Shown here: positions 44,697 to 54,116 of the stretch, piece after piece
Position numbering within the stretch: the first letter of the stretch is position 1
Layout: the number at the start of each line of letters is the position of its first letter
Assembly (NCBI GenBank): GCA_041690035.1
Contig: JBDNFC010000009.1
Span: 58,623 to 122,622, forward strand
DNA: 64,000 nucleotides
Direction: 5' to 3'
DNA from: CALSPH01 sp041690035
GTDB lineage: Bacteria; Bacteroidota; Bacteroidia; NS11-12g; UBA955
Position numbers and translations under genes: made by a program
Notes under the pieces: generated by a model
What the model saw: only the letters and a program-made list of their open reading frames with translations
Told to the model about the DNA's origin: nothing
Database searches by the model: none

Positions 44697-45344
44697 TTAG
44701 TTAGCTTGTTTTTCGCTTATTTTAGCATCCCCTTTTCCGATGTTAAATAAAGTTGCAAATTGAATTTTCAATTTTGCAATTTTTAAATTATCAGCAGTTT
44801 TTAATCCTTGTTTTTCAACAATATTTTTCTGAGCATCCATTTTCTCATACATTGCTTTTACTAAATTCCAATCATCAGAAGAATATTGGTCTTTTTTTGT
44901 TTTTGCATTGTTGTAAAAAGTTTCATAAATAACTAATGCATTGTCAGCAGTCATAAAAGAATAATCATCAGCATTGGCCATTTTCACATCACCAAATATA
45001 TCTTTAACTAGGGCAGAAGAACCAGCATTAGCTTGTGCAGAAGTATCAGAAGCAACTAACTTTGCAGCATATGCATCTTTAAAAGAAGTCCAACGACCTG
45101 TCGCTTCCATAAATTTATTTTTTGTAGTTTCATCAAGTTTTGAAGTATCAATGGTTGAAGAAGCAGCTGCATATTGAGCTTCTAGTTCAGCCCATTGCTC
45201 TGCGGTTAAGTCTCCAAGGTTTGATACAGAATCAATCCAAGCGTTTAAATTTGTTACAGGGAGTGTAAAATCTTCTGTAGGTTGGCTGCTATTACAAGCA
45301 AATATGCCTGCTGCAACGATAGCTGATAAAATTAGTTTTTTCAT
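44697..45344 (-). CDS. lipoprotein of unknown function
   Basis: The 215-residue protein has a lipobox signal (MKKLILSAIVAAGIFAC, lipid-modified Cys17). The mature part is acidic and helical with segments NLNAWIDSVSNLGDLTAEQW and KFMEATGRWTSFKDAYAA. This resembles small helical lipoproteins of Bacteroidota (DUF6565-like), but I am not certain of the family. It has its own promoter box and terminator and is probably abundant and monocistronic. Confidence 0.75.
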   Translation of the reverse strand: MKKLILSAIVAAGIFACNSSQPTEDFTLPVTNLNAWIDSVSNLGDLTAEQWAELEAQYAAASSTIDTSKLDETTKNKFMEATGRWTSFKDAYAAKLVASDTSAQANAGSSALVKDIFGDVKMANADDYSFMTADNALVIYETFYNNAKTKKDQYSSDDWNLVKAMYEKMDAQKNIVEKQGLKTADNLKIAKLKIQFATLFNIGKGDAKISEKQAN

Positions 45345-45361
45345 AGTTTATAAATCGGGGG

Positions 45362-45369
45362 CAAAAGTA
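45362..45369 (-). promoter_or_regulatory. TAnnTTTG promoter box of the lipoprotein gene
   Basis: The minus strand reads TACTTTTG, an exact consensus match, 17 bp before the ATG at 45344. Confidence 0.65.
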
Positions 45370-45419
45370 GTTGAATAAATTTTAATAACCTAATAATTTT
45401 TTTTGCTCTGCAAAAAAAA

Positions 45420-47522
45420 TTAAGATATTCTGCGCCAGACTTTACCTTTTGCTATATTTTTTAAATGCTTTTTTAATTCCTGATGCGAATTTTCTAATAA
45501 ATCTGCATCATTGTGAATAATATCTAAAGCCAATTTTCGGGCTAAAATTAAAACTTGCTCATCTTTTACTAAGTCGCTCAATTTTAAATCAAGTAATCCA
45601 CTTTGCTGTGTACCATCAATATCCCCTGGACCTCTTAATTTTAAGTCAAGGGCTGCAAGTTCAAACCCATTTGTGGTAGATGCTAAGGCCTCTATTCTTT
45701 TTTTTGCAACATCGCTCACTTTTTTTCCTGTGATTAAAATACAATATGCTTGTGCATTGCTCCTACCAACCCTGCCTCTGAGTTGATGAAGTTGTGATAA
45801 TCCAAATCTTTCTGCATTTTCAATCACCATTACAGTTGCATTGGGAACATTTACCCCAACTTCTATAACTGTTGTCGCCATCATTATTTGAGTTTTACCT
45901 TCTTTAAATCGCTTCATTTCTTGCTCTTTTTCTTGCGGCTTAAGTTTGCCATGCAAAAGGCTGATATGAAACTGCGGTGTAGGAAAAAATCTTGCAACTT
46001 CATCGTAAGCCGACATTAAATCCTGATAATCTAATTTTTCACTTTCATTAATAAGTGGATACACAATATAAGCTTGTTTTCCAAGCTCGATTTGATTTCT
46101 TATAAATGTGGCCACCTCTACAAACTGATGCTTAAACTTGTGTAATGTTTTTGTGGGAATTCTGCCTGGTGGCATTTCATCTATCACAGAAACATCCAAA
46201 TCGCCATATACTGTCATTGCCAATGTTCTAGGTATTGGAGTAGCCGTCATCACCATAACATGTGGCGGTTGGGCAAGAGTGGCCCATAATTTTGCACGCT
46301 GTGATACGCCAAACCTATGCTGTTCGTCAATAATTGAGATTCCCAATTGATGAAAAATAACTGTATCTTCTATCAATGCATGAGTGCCAACTATAAAATG
46401 AGCCTCTCCACTTTTTATTTGTTCAAGAATAAGTCTTCGCTCCTTTGTTTTAGTGGCTCCAGTTAATATTACTAATTTTAATCCAAGTTTGGTGGCTTCT
46501 TCAGCTAAACTTTGGGCATGTTGCTGGGCTAAAATTTCTGTGGGAGCCATTAAACACGATTGATAGCCATTATCTGCTGCCATTAGCATTGTAAACCATG
46601 CCACCATAGTTTTACCACTGCCAACATCTCCTTGTAAAAGGCGGTTCATTTGCCTGCCACTTTTTACATCAAGTCTTATTTCTTTAATTACTTTTTTTTG
46701 CGCGTTGGTTAGGTCAAAACTGAGGTAATTATCATAAAACTGATTGAAATAAGGCCCTATTTTATGCAATAAAACACCTTTAATATCTTTTTTAACACTT
46801 TGCTTTTGCAAAAGAATTCTCATTTGCAAATCAAATAACTCATTAAATTTTAACCTCAAAACAGCTTGATTGCCTTCTGCCTGCGAATTGGGATGGTGTA
46901 TTTGATAGTAAGCTTGTTTTAGCGGTATTAATTTCGCAAAATCTAAAATACTTTTAGGCAAATATTCTTGTATTGAAAACTTGGGGTCGTGTATTATTTG
47001 ATAGGTAATTTGTGATAATGCCTTGCTATCTACCATCCTTTTTCTCATCAAATCTGTGAGGTGATAAATGGGCTTAATTCGCTGTTCTTTTTTAATTAAA
47101 ACTGGGTCAAAAACTTCTATTTCTGGATGCACAATATTATAAAAACCTTTAAATTCTGCTGGTTTACCGTAAACAAAAAATACTTGATTAATGTTTAATT
47201 TTTTTTCGACCCACGTTTGTCCCTGAAACCAAATAAGTTCTATGCTTCCTGTGTTGTCATATAAAATCGCCTTTAGTCTTTTAGCCTTTCCGCTGCCCTC
47301 CGAATATATACGTTCTATTTTGCCAATTAGCTGAATCGATGCCAAAGAAGAATCGATTTGAGATACTTTAGAAATAGTGCGCCTATCTTCAAATCTATAA
47401 GGAAAATGATTGAGCATATCCATTACCGTTGTAATGCCCAATTCTTTGGCAAGTATTTCTGCCCTTGCAGGGCCTACACCTTTTGAGTATAAGAGTGAAT
47501 TATTTAAAAAGTCATCTGTCAT
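45420..47522 (-). CDS. recG: ATP-dependent DNA helicase RecG
   Basis: The 700-residue protein has an N-terminal wedge domain (about 1-180, with an OB fold near 60-150), a Walker A GDVGSGKT at 298-305, a DEQH box (ISIIDEQHRFGV), and helicase motifs III-VI (VMTATPIPRTLAMT; HGKLKPQEKEQEM; ATTVIEVGVNVPNA; QLRGRVGRS). The domains and length are normal. RecG remodels stalled replication forks and Holliday junctions. Its ATG overlaps the sugar phosphotransferase gene end by 4 bp, so expression is coupled to it. Confidence 0.97.
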   Translation of the reverse strand: MTDDFLNNSLLYSKGVGPARAEILAKELGITTVMDMLNHFPYRFEDRRTISKVSQIDSSLASIQLIGKIERIYSEGSGKAKRLKAILYDNTGSIELIWFQGQTWVEKKLNINQVFFVYGKPAEFKGFYNIVHPEIEVFDPVLIKKEQRIKPIYHLTDLMRKRMVDSKALSQITYQIIHDPKFSIQEYLPKSILDFAKLIPLKQAYYQIHHPNSQAEGNQAVLRLKFNELFDLQMRILLQKQSVKKDIKGVLLHKIGPYFNQFYDNYLSFDLTNAQKKVIKEIRLDVKSGRQMNRLLQGDVGSGKTMVAWFTMLMAADNGYQSCLMAPTEILAQQHAQSLAEEATKLGLKLVILTGATKTKERRLILEQIKSGEAHFIVGTHALIEDTVIFHQLGISIIDEQHRFGVSQRAKLWATLAQPPHVMVMTATPIPRTLAMTVYGDLDVSVIDEMPPGRIPTKTLHKFKHQFVEVATFIRNQIELGKQAYIVYPLINESEKLDYQDLMSAYDEVARFFPTPQFHISLLHGKLKPQEKEQEMKRFKEGKTQIMMATTVIEVGVNVPNATVMVIENAERFGLSQLHQLRGRVGRSNAQAYCILITGKKVSDVAKKRIEALASTTNGFELAALDLKLRGPGDIDGTQQSGLLDLKLSDLVKDEQVLILARKLALDIIHNDADLLENSHQELKKHLKNIAKGKVWRRIS

Positions 47523-48937
47523 TTGCCTCTACCTTGTATCATTATAATAACGGTATACAAAATAATTTTTACATCAAGTGCCAAAGTTAAATTCTCAATA
47601 TACAGAATATCATATCGCAATCGCTCCACCATTTGATCCACATTTTCTGCGTAGCCATATTTTACTTGTCCCCAGCTTGTTATCCCTGGCTTAACCCTGT
47701 GTAATCTTTTATAGTAAGGTGCAATCGCAATAATTTGGTCAATAAAATATTTTCTCTCTGGTCTTGGACCTACCACACTCATCTCCCCTATCAAAACATT
47801 AAAAAATTGTGGCAGTTCATCCAATCTTGTTTTTCTTAAAAACAAGCCAATTCTAGTAATTCGCGGGTCTTTATCTTTTGATAATTGCGGCTGCCCTTTT
47901 TCGGCATTATTTATCATTGTTCTAAATTTAAGAATATTAAATGCTTTGCCTTTGTACCCAATGCGTTCTTGTTTATAAAAAACCGGCCCCTTGTTGGTAA
48001 ATTTTATTAACAAAGCAATACCAAACATGATTGGAAATAAAAATACTAAAGCTAAAGTTGAAAAAACAATATCAAAAATTCGTTTTAGGTTTCTCTGCCA
48101 AATACTTGCAATGTCAAAATCAATTTCAATCAACACTGTTCCAAGCACATTATTCATGCGCACCATTCCTGTTAAAATACTGTATAAATCTGGCACTACT
48201 TTTATATACACATTTAATGTACTTAATTGATTTATTAACGCATACATTGTGCCTTGCTCATTTTCCTCTAATGCTATAATTATTTCTTCAATATTTTTCT
48301 CTTTTATCAAGGTTTCTAGTTCGGTAATGTTTCCTAATACAGGTATCTTAAATTTTGCCACAGGGGCATTAACTGTATAATCACCAATAAAACCCTTAAT
48401 AAAAAACCCTTGAGATAATTTATTATTCTCAAGCTCCATCAATAATTTAGCGGCACGGTTTCCTGTGCCAACAATGAGTGTATTAAAACCTAATTTGGAC
48501 ATTTGTATTGCACGATTAGTTAGGGTAGAAAGCAATAATCGTCCAATAATTGTAAAAACAAAGATTGCCAAAAACAATACCAAAAACTCTTTGTAATAAT
48601 CTATATAATTAGCAATATTATCATTAAGTATAAGTGCAAAAAACAGAAAAAGCGAGCCAATCAACGAAGTATTGAGTGTTTGCCAAATCTCATTTAATCT
48701 GCTGCGTCTATATATCTTTGCATAATAGCCAGTAAGAGCATAAAAACTTACCCAAAAAACTGGAATCAAAATCAGGCCTAAAACAAGTTTTTGGTCCAAT
48801 AATAAATCAATTTCAAACCCATGTTTTAAACTTTCAATATATTTTTTTCGATAAACAAAGAAGCTAAACCATGCAAAAATAGCCGCAATACTGTCAAAAA
48901 ATATATACCTTAGGATTTGATAATTTTTATTTTTCAA
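47519..48937 (-). CDS. polyprenyl-phosphate sugar phosphotransferase
   Basis: The 472-residue protein has four to five N-terminal transmembrane helices (about 10-135). A CoA-binding-like domain follows (LIVGTGNRAAKLLMEL at about 153-168), then one more helix. The C-terminal bacterial sugar transferase domain has VFYKQERIGYKGKAFNILKFRTM, TRLDELPQFFNVLIGEMSVVGPRPE and VKPGITSWGQVKYGY. It transfers a sugar-1-phosphate to undecaprenyl phosphate, the first step of exopolysaccharide or O-antigen synthesis. The sugar is not known. It lies between a lipoprotein gene and recG in one operon. Confidence 0.92.
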   Translation of the reverse strand: MKNKNYQILRYIFFDSIAAIFAWFSFFVYRKKYIESLKHGFEIDLLLDQKLVLGLILIPVFWVSFYALTGYYAKIYRRSRLNEIWQTLNTSLIGSLFLFFALILNDNIANYIDYYKEFLVLFLAIFVFTIIGRLLLSTLTNRAIQMSKLGFNTLIVGTGNRAAKLLMELENNKLSQGFFIKGFIGDYTVNAPVAKFKIPVLGNITELETLIKEKNIEEIIIALEENEQGTMYALINQLSTLNVYIKVVPDLYSILTGMVRMNNVLGTVLIEIDFDIASIWQRNLKRIFDIVFSTLALVFLFPIMFGIALLIKFTNKGPVFYKQERIGYKGKAFNILKFRTMINNAEKGQPQLSKDKDPRITRIGLFLRKTRLDELPQFFNVLIGEMSVVGPRPERKYFIDQIIAIAPYYKRLHRVKPGITSWGQVKYGYAENVDQMVERLRYDILYIENLTLALDVKIILYTVIIMIQGRGK

Positions 48938-48941
48938 AACT

Positions 48942-49829
48942 TTACTGCAAATATGCCAATTTTAGGTTGTCAATAAAAATCATTGGTGTATCCGCATTTT
49001 CTTTGCTATTAATGCCACCAATAAAGATACCTATTTCTTGATTTTCTCTAAGCGGACCCACTTCTGCCACCAAATTACAGTACAATTTCTTCCATTTGCC
49101 ATCTGTGCTAAAAAACTCTACAACCTCAGTTTGCGTATAGGTTAATCCATCAAATGCAAGAATTCCGATTTTTATGTTTACATCACTTTTTAAATCAAGT
49201 TCAAAATAAATATCAGAACCACGCTTTGGCACCATAAATCTGCTTACTGAATTGGCTTCCCAAATAAAAGCGCGCGTATTTAAAGAAAAAAATAGACCTG
49301 CACTGTATCCAAGACCGCTGCCTTTCCAAGCATTATTGTCATTTACCCCAATATTAACTAAACTGTCTCTTAAGTTATTATTTGCACCTCTTTTTAAACC
49401 AATTGTATTGTTATCAAAATCTTCTAGCCATGCAAAAACAACATTATTTTTATAGGATGTATTGGGCTTTATTGAATCTACTTTTCCTGCAATAAGACTT
49501 ACTTGAGTAGAATATGATTGATAAAGTTTAAAAACTTTTCTACCGTTACCCACTCCATTTATTTTAACTGAAGGCAGCACATTGATTCTAAAACTGCCCT
49601 GTTTTAATACAGGAAATGTTACCGGAAATTCATAATCGCCTACAAATACACCATCTATAAACACCTGACCATTGGTAATATCAGTAGACACTGCACCAGT
49701 ATTTGGCGTTTGAGTAAATGTAAATGGGGCAATATGCACATAGGATGCTTGCTCTATGGCTCTATTACAAGATAAAAATGCACTAACAACAATTGCAAAA
49801 AATATGATAACATAAAATGTTCTCAACAT
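48942..49829 (-). CDS. lipoprotein of unknown function
   Basis: From the ATG at 49829 the protein has 295 residues; an ATG 18 bp upstream is possible. The lipobox is at about residue 21 (VSAFLSC). The mature protein starts with a short PEGA-like domain (GQVFIDGVFVGDYEFPVTFPV). A beta-rich domain follows with jelly-roll character (AFIWEANSVSRFMVPKRGSDIYFELDLK; TPMIFIDNLKLAYLQ), like carbohydrate-binding or PCMD-type domains. The substrate is unknown. It is cotranscribed with the sugar phosphotransferase 4 bp away. Confidence 0.75.
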   Translation of the reverse strand: MLRTFYVIIFFAIVVSAFLSCNRAIEQASYVHIAPFTFTQTPNTGAVSTDITNGQVFIDGVFVGDYEFPVTFPVLKQGSFRINVLPSVKINGVGNGRKVFKLYQSYSTQVSLIAGKVDSIKPNTSYKNNVVFAWLEDFDNNTIGLKRGANNNLRDSLVNIGVNDNNAWKGSGLGYSAGLFFSLNTRAFIWEANSVSRFMVPKRGSDIYFELDLKSDVNIKIGILAFDGLTYTQTEVVEFFSTDGKWKKLYCNLVAEVGPLRENQEIGIFIGGINSKENADTPMIFIDNLKLAYLQ

Positions 49830-49856
49830 AGTATTATAACAAAACATTAGTGCAAA

Positions 49857-50786
49857 TTAAACCCAATTGGTGCAATTTCTATGCATTATTTCATTTGCTT
49901 TTTGAAAAACAAATGCAATTTTTTGGGCATCGTCTATATTTGCTAAAGGAGTAAACCCAAAAGTAATATTTTCATCAAAATTTTGAAACTCTTTTTTTAA
50001 TGCATCAAACTGCATCACCTTGCGAGAGTGCTCTATTAAATTTACTGAAGTATTATCTGCGGTGATAAGCGAAAGCTGATTAGACGCATCATTATGCACC
50101 TCAATAATTTTATTTTCAGAAAAATCTACCTTATAATACCTCTTATTATCTACAAATAAGGCATGAGCATTTTCCATATTGGCACTGCTATGTAATACTA
50201 TATCTGCATTTGCACCATTATTAAATTCTATACTCAACATTATCATGTCTATTTGATTAGTAAATATAGCTTTTGCTTGACAGTTTACACTTTTTATCGC
50301 AGCCTGAAAACAATGCAAAACCATATCAATATCGTGCAGCAGCAAACTCTGAAGATTGTTTTTTTGTTTGCTCCAGCGCTCTATTTTTATATATTTAGGT
50401 TCTTTAATCAATTGCCTTACACTGGTAAACAATGGCTTGTTGCGCTCCATATTGGCAAATTGCAAAATAGACCTAGATTCTATTAATAGTTTTGGAATAT
50501 CTTTTAAGGAGTCTAAAATATCGACCATATTTTCAAGAAACAAAATGTGCTTTCCTTGTTTTATTAATTCACAAATTATAGCAGTACTTAGTTCAGATAC
50601 TTGGGCTATTACAACAGCATCTACCCTGTTGGCAAAATCTCTTAACAATTTGTTATCCAAGTTCCCTTGTTTTTCAAAATCGCTAATTGAGGCAAAACCA
50701 ATAGGATTTAGTGAGGTATTTTGTGCATAACTCTTCAGTTCTTGATAAACTTGCCCGTCTGAAATAAATCCTATTTGATGTATCAC
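49857..50786 (-). CDS. Gfo/Idh/MocA-like oxidoreductase, divergent
   Basis: The 309-residue protein has a Rossmann-like N-terminus, but the usual GxGxxG is replaced by GFISDGQVYQE (about 6-16). DAVVIAQ (about 57) and GKHILFLEN (about 80) match the family's later strands. IERWSKQKNNLQSLLLHDIDMVLHCF (about 137-162) resembles the catalytic-domain HDID motif. The weak glycine motif raises doubt about NAD(P) binding. It may be an oxidoreductase in surface sugar synthesis, because it is the first gene of the lipoprotein-PGT-recG operon. Confidence 0.65.
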   Translation of the reverse strand: MIHQIGFISDGQVYQELKSYAQNTSLNPIGFASISDFEKQGNLDNKLLRDFANRVDAVVIAQVSELSTAIICELIKQGKHILFLENMVDILDSLKDIPKLLIESRSILQFANMERNKPLFTSVRQLIKEPKYIKIERWSKQKNNLQSLLLHDIDMVLHCFQAAIKSVNCQAKAIFTNQIDMIMLSIEFNNGANADIVLHSSANMENAHALFVDNKRYYKVDFSENKIIEVHNDASNQLSLITADNTSVNLIEHSRKVMQFDALKKEFQNFDENITFGFTPLANIDDAQKIAFVFQKANEIMHRNCTNWV

Positions 50787-50874
50787 TTTTTTTCTAATAC
50801 TTTTGAAAGTTCAAAAATGATACTTATTTTCTCCTTGAAATAGATATTTATCAACCATTTAAAAAATTTCCATT

Positions 50875-51531
50875 TTGAAAGACACATATAAACACAAAGG
50901 ACTAAGAGAAAAATTAGTAAAAGAGCTTATTCTTAAAGGAATTTCTGATAAAACTGTGTTGGATGCCATACTAAATATTCCACGACATTTCTTTATAAGT
51001 CCAGAGTTTGAGCATTATGCATATCAAGATGCCGCTTTTCCAATAAGCAGTGGCCAAACAATTAGTCAACCATACACAGTAGCATATCAAACTCAATTAT
51101 TGGAGATTAAAAAAGATGAAAAAGTACTAGAAATAGGAACAGGTTCAGGCTATCAGGCTGCAATATTGATTACAATTGGTGCACTATTAACAAGTATAGA
51201 AAGAATAGAAAAACTGCATATTGGAGCAAAAAACATTTTAGGACAATTAAATTTAAAGGCAAACCTCATTTGTGGGGATGGCACATTGGGGGAAGCCAGC
51301 TATGCTCCTTATGATAAAATAATTGTTACAGCTGGTGCACCTATGATACCTATGCATCTGGTAAATCAATTAAAAATAGGGGGTAAAATAATCATTCCTA
51401 TTGGCAAAACGCAAGCACTTCAAAAAATGGTTTTAGCAGAAAAACTGGATGAAGGCAAAGTTGCACATCAAGTACTAGGTGATTTTAAATTTGTGCCACT
51501 GATTGGTAAAAATGGTTGGCAAAATGGGTAA
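50875..51531 (+). CDS. pcm: protein-L-isoaspartate O-methyltransferase
   Basis: The 218-residue protein starts at TTG (50875-50877), giving DTYKHKGLREKLV, the family's usual N-terminus in Bacteroidota. The SAM motif VLEIGTGSGYQAA lies at about 82-94, and the preceding FPISSGQTISQPYTVA (about 60-75) is the substrate-binding segment of Pcm enzymes. It repairs isoaspartyl residues in damaged proteins. It diverges from the oxidoreductase gene 88 bp away, and converges on yigZ. Confidence 0.94.
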   Translation: MKDTYKHKGLREKLVKELILKGISDKTVLDAILNIPRHFFISPEFEHYAYQDAAFPISSGQTISQPYTVAYQTQLLEIKKDEKVLEIGTGSGYQAAILITIGALLTSIERIEKLHIGAKNILGQLNLKANLICGDGTLGEASYAPYDKIIVTAGAPMIPMHLVNQLKIGGKIIIPIGKTQALQKMVLAEKLDEGKVAHQVLGDFKFVPLIGKNGWQNG

Positions 51532-51549
51532 AATAATTAATTGAAAGTT

Positions 51550-51572
51550 TTTTTACTTATTTTTAGTAAAAA
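51550..51572. terminator. weak hairpin between pcm and yigZ
   Basis: TTTTTACT (51550-51557) pairs with AGTAAAAA (51565-51572) around a 7-nt loop. It lies 18 bp after the pcm stop and 21 bp after that of yigZ on the other strand. The stem is AT-only apart from one pair, so it may be a weak bidirectional terminator. Confidence 0.45.
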
Positions 51573-51593
51573 CCTTTGCAGCACTAAATTGAC

Positions 51594-52211
51594 TTATCCA
51601 AAGTATAAAAACTTAATATTTAGCTCAAAAAGAGTGTTTAAAAAGAGAGACGCCTCTTCTTTATCTTTCTTTTTATAACAAATAAGGGACTTATACCCTT
51701 GCTGAAAACTTTCTTGACTAATAGTTTGTATAAGTGGGTGATTTAGTAAACAATACCATTGTTTCTCTGCACCAAAGTTTGCAATTACTTCGAAATAATC
51801 TTTTATATCTACCTCCATAATACCTGCTTTAGTTATGGCCAATGATGATGCTTTTTGATATGCACTAATTAATCCTGGAATTCCTAAATTTACCCCTCCA
51901 TAATAACGGACTACAATAATTAATATCTGTGTTAAATTAAATTTCTGTATCATTCTCAAAATTGGTTTACCTGCACTATTAGCTGGCTCGCCATCATCAG
52001 AGCTAGAGAACTCACTCTTATCGGGATGCAACATGTATGCCCAACAGCAGTGAGAGGCATCTACATGCTTAGTTTTTACTTTTTTTAACCAAAGGTCAAA
52101 TTCGCCCTTATTGCAAATAGGAAATACATATCCTTCAAAAACACTTCCCCTTTCCTTAAAAATAGATTTTGCCTTTTGTGCAACGCTTTTATATGAATTT
52201 TCAAAAAGCAT
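51594..52211 (-). CDS. yigZ: YigZ/IMPACT family protein
   Basis: From the ATG at 52211 (MLFENSYKSVAQ) the protein has 205 residues; another ATG 15 bp earlier also exists. The UPF0029/IMPACT signature is present: HVDASHCCWAYM, SDDGEPANSAGKPIL, and VVRYYGGVNLGIPGL (about 56-110). A DUF1949 domain follows at the C-terminus. The biochemical function is not well defined; a regulatory role in translation or peptidase-like activity has been suggested. It overlaps the transporter gene by 11 bp. Confidence 0.9.
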   Translation of the reverse strand: MLFENSYKSVAQKAKSIFKERGSVFEGYVFPICNKGEFDLWLKKVKTKHVDASHCCWAYMLHPDKSEFSSSDDGEPANSAGKPILRMIQKFNLTQILIIVVRYYGGVNLGIPGLISAYQKASSLAITKAGIMEVDIKDYFEVIANFGAEKQWYCLLNHPLIQTISQESFQQGYKSLICYKKKDKEEASLFLNTLFELNIKFLYFG

Positions 52212-53061
52212 ATAACATACAAACAATACTCAATACACCTAAACAAAGTCCTGCTATTTGTAATTTACTAAAACTTTCTTTGAAAAATACAACCCCGCCT
52301 AGTGAAGAAATTACTATAATACTGCAATGATTTACCGCAAATATTTGTCCAGCATGCCATTGCTGCAATTCTTTTAATGCAAATAAGAAAAAAAGAATTG
52401 AACAAAAATTGGGTATCCCCAATAAAGCTCCCGCTAAAACATCTCGTGGTGTAATTTTGGTTTTGCCTTGAACAAAAATAGCTGAAATACCAATTATAAA
52501 TGCACTGCTAAAAATGGCTGTGGTTATAAAAAAAGGAGATTTATAATTCAAATATGTTATTTCCATTAGTTTTAAAGAGGTATCAATTATACCCGAACCA
52601 ATAAAAACTAAAATAGGATACCAAACATTTCTCCCATTTCCTTTTACCTTATATGCGCTGCTATTAATGCATAAAATGGCAAATAAAGCAATGATAATAC
52701 CAATAAATGCGATTGAATTTAGCTGTTGATTCGAATAAAAAATAAAGAAAATAACAGGAATAATCATTGCCATTTTTGATGAAACCACATTTATAGCCAC
52801 GCCAAATAATTGTGTTGTTTTGGCCATTGCATAAAAAATAATAATAAATAAAACACCAAGAAAAGTAGCAGGCAAAAATGCAGGATTGCTAAATGAAGGA
52901 ATACTATAAATAAATGAACCGAAAAAATAATGGCTAAGCAGACTGCAAATGAGATAATTAAAAGGAATTGCTACAATTGTTTGGATAGTATACTTTTTGT
53001 AAAGCACAAATATCCAGTTAATGGCAGATGAGCATAATATTGAAAAGATTAAAAAACTCAT
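52201..53061 (-). CDS. EamA/DMT-family membrane transporter
   Basis: The 286-residue protein has ten hydrophobic segments, in two related halves of five, as is typical of drug/metabolite transporters. The N-terminal half has SCLSHYFFGS-type loops, and the second half starts near 150 (PILVFIGSGIID). The final helix (LGVLSIVCMLYAF) ends the protein. Substrate is unknown. It overlaps ribD by 4 bp and yigZ by 11 bp, so the three genes form a translationally coupled operon. Confidence 0.85.
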   Translation of the reverse strand: MSFLIFSILCSSAINWIFVLYKKYTIQTIVAIPFNYLICSLLSHYFFGSFIYSIPSFSNPAFLPATFLGVLFIIIFYAMAKTTQLFGVAINVVSSKMAMIIPVIFFIFYSNQQLNSIAFIGIIIALFAILCINSSAYKVKGNGRNVWYPILVFIGSGIIDTSLKLMEITYLNYKSPFFITTAIFSSAFIIGISAIFVQGKTKITPRDVLAGALLGIPNFCSILFFLFALKELQQWHAGQIFAVNHCSIIVISSLGGVVFFKESFSKLQIAGLCLGVLSIVCMLYAF

Positions 53062-54068
53062 TTAACAAAATACTCAATGCGATTATTACCATACATATCT
53101 TCAGACATGCAGCAAAAATCTTCAAAACTAGGTGCTCTTACTCCAGCTAGTAGTGCTAAAGTAGTGTTGGTTACTACATATAACTCATCTACCAAATCTT
53201 GATCTATAAAAGATTGTAAAACTTGCAGACCACCTTCAATAACAACAGAGCCTATATTTTGCTTATACAATACGGTTAATATCTCTTTTAAATCTGTGGT
53301 TTCAAAAACATTAATATGCGCTTTTGGCGAAATCTGATTAGATCCAAAACAACAAATAGGTGTTTCTATCTGAAAAAAAGGAAGTTCAAAATTAAATGTT
53401 TTACCCAATACCACTCTTAATGGCTGTGGTTTGTCAAAAACACGCTGTGATAAAAGGGGGTTATCAATTTTTAAAGTATTGTTTCCGATAATAATTGCAT
53501 CAGCAAAAATACGCCATTGTTGATTCTGCAGATTCACCAAAGCATTAGATATTTGGGTTCGCTCTCCTATTTTTGTTATAAAACCATCTTGACTTTGCGC
53601 AAATTTAGCAATCACATAAGGTTTAGCTGAAACTATGCTTTTACAAAAAGCTACATTAAGTTGTTTGCACTCTGCTTCCAAATCTGACATAAGCACTTTG
53701 ATACCAGCAGCTTTTAGTCTAGCAATACCATTGCCGGCAACCAAAGGGTTTGGGTCTTTCATGCCAATAATAATTTCTTTGCAAGGATATTTTTCAAACA
53801 AATCACAACAAGCAGGTGTTTTTCCATAATAACTGCAAGGCTCTAGGTTTACATAAACAGTAGATTCTTTTAATAAACTTTTATTTTCTACCATAGCAAA
53901 AGCATTTACTTCTGCGTGCTCTGCGCCAAAAGAGCGATGATACCCTTCACCAATAATTTTATTTTCATGCACAATTATGCAAGCCACTAAGGGATTGGTT
54001 TTTGTATATCCTTTTGCTACAGCCGCTAGCTTTAGGCAATAGCGCATAAAATCTTGGTGGTTGGGCAT
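53058..54068 (-). CDS. ribD: bifunctional riboflavin biosynthesis protein RibD
   Basis: From the ATG at 54068 (MPNHQDFMRYCL) the protein has 336 residues; the frame extends 27 bp further but passes the promoter region. The deaminase domain has zinc ligands His51 with Glu53 (HAEVN), Cys78 (EPCSYYG) and Cys87 (TPAC). The reductase domain follows from about 145 (VIAKFAQSQDGFI) and has VVIEGGLQVLQSF near 275. RibD deaminates and reduces the pyrimidine product of GTP cyclohydrolase II. It leads an operon with the transporter and yigZ. Confidence 0.95.
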   Translation of the reverse strand: MPNHQDFMRYCLKLAAVAKGYTKTNPLVACIIVHENKIIGEGYHRSFGAEHAEVNAFAMVENKSLLKESTVYVNLEPCSYYGKTPACCDLFEKYPCKEIIIGMKDPNPLVAGNGIARLKAAGIKVLMSDLEAECKQLNVAFCKSIVSAKPYVIAKFAQSQDGFITKIGERTQISNALVNLQNQQWRIFADAIIIGNNTLKIDNPLLSQRVFDKPQPLRVVLGKTFNFELPFFQIETPICCFGSNQISPKAHINVFETTDLKEILTVLYKQNIGSVVIEGGLQVLQSFIDQDLVDELYVVTNTTLALLAGVRAPSFEDFCCMSEDMYGNNRIEYFVK

Positions 54069-54083
54069 AAATAAATTTGACTG

Positions 54084-54091
54084 CGAAATTA
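54084..54091 (-). promoter_or_regulatory. variant -7 box (TAATTTCG) of ribD
   Basis: The minus strand reads TAATTTCG, one base from TAnnTTTG, 15 bp before the ribD ATG at 54068. It overlaps the prmC upstream region on the opposite strand. Confidence 0.4.
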
Positions 54092-54099
54092 ACACAAAT

Positions 54100-54107
54100 T
54101 ACCTTTG
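54100..54107 (+). promoter_or_regulatory. TAnnTTTG promoter box of prmC
   Basis: TACCTTTG matches the -7 consensus exactly. It overlaps the first TTG of the longest open frame, so translation must start later, at the TTG 54117. Confidence 0.65.
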
Positions 54108-54116
54108 CATCATATT

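Noticed and set aside
50253..50730. Overlapping plus-strand frames of 77 and 124 codons
   Set aside because: They are antisense to the oxidoreductase-like gene and Cys/Phe-rich; no motif supports them.
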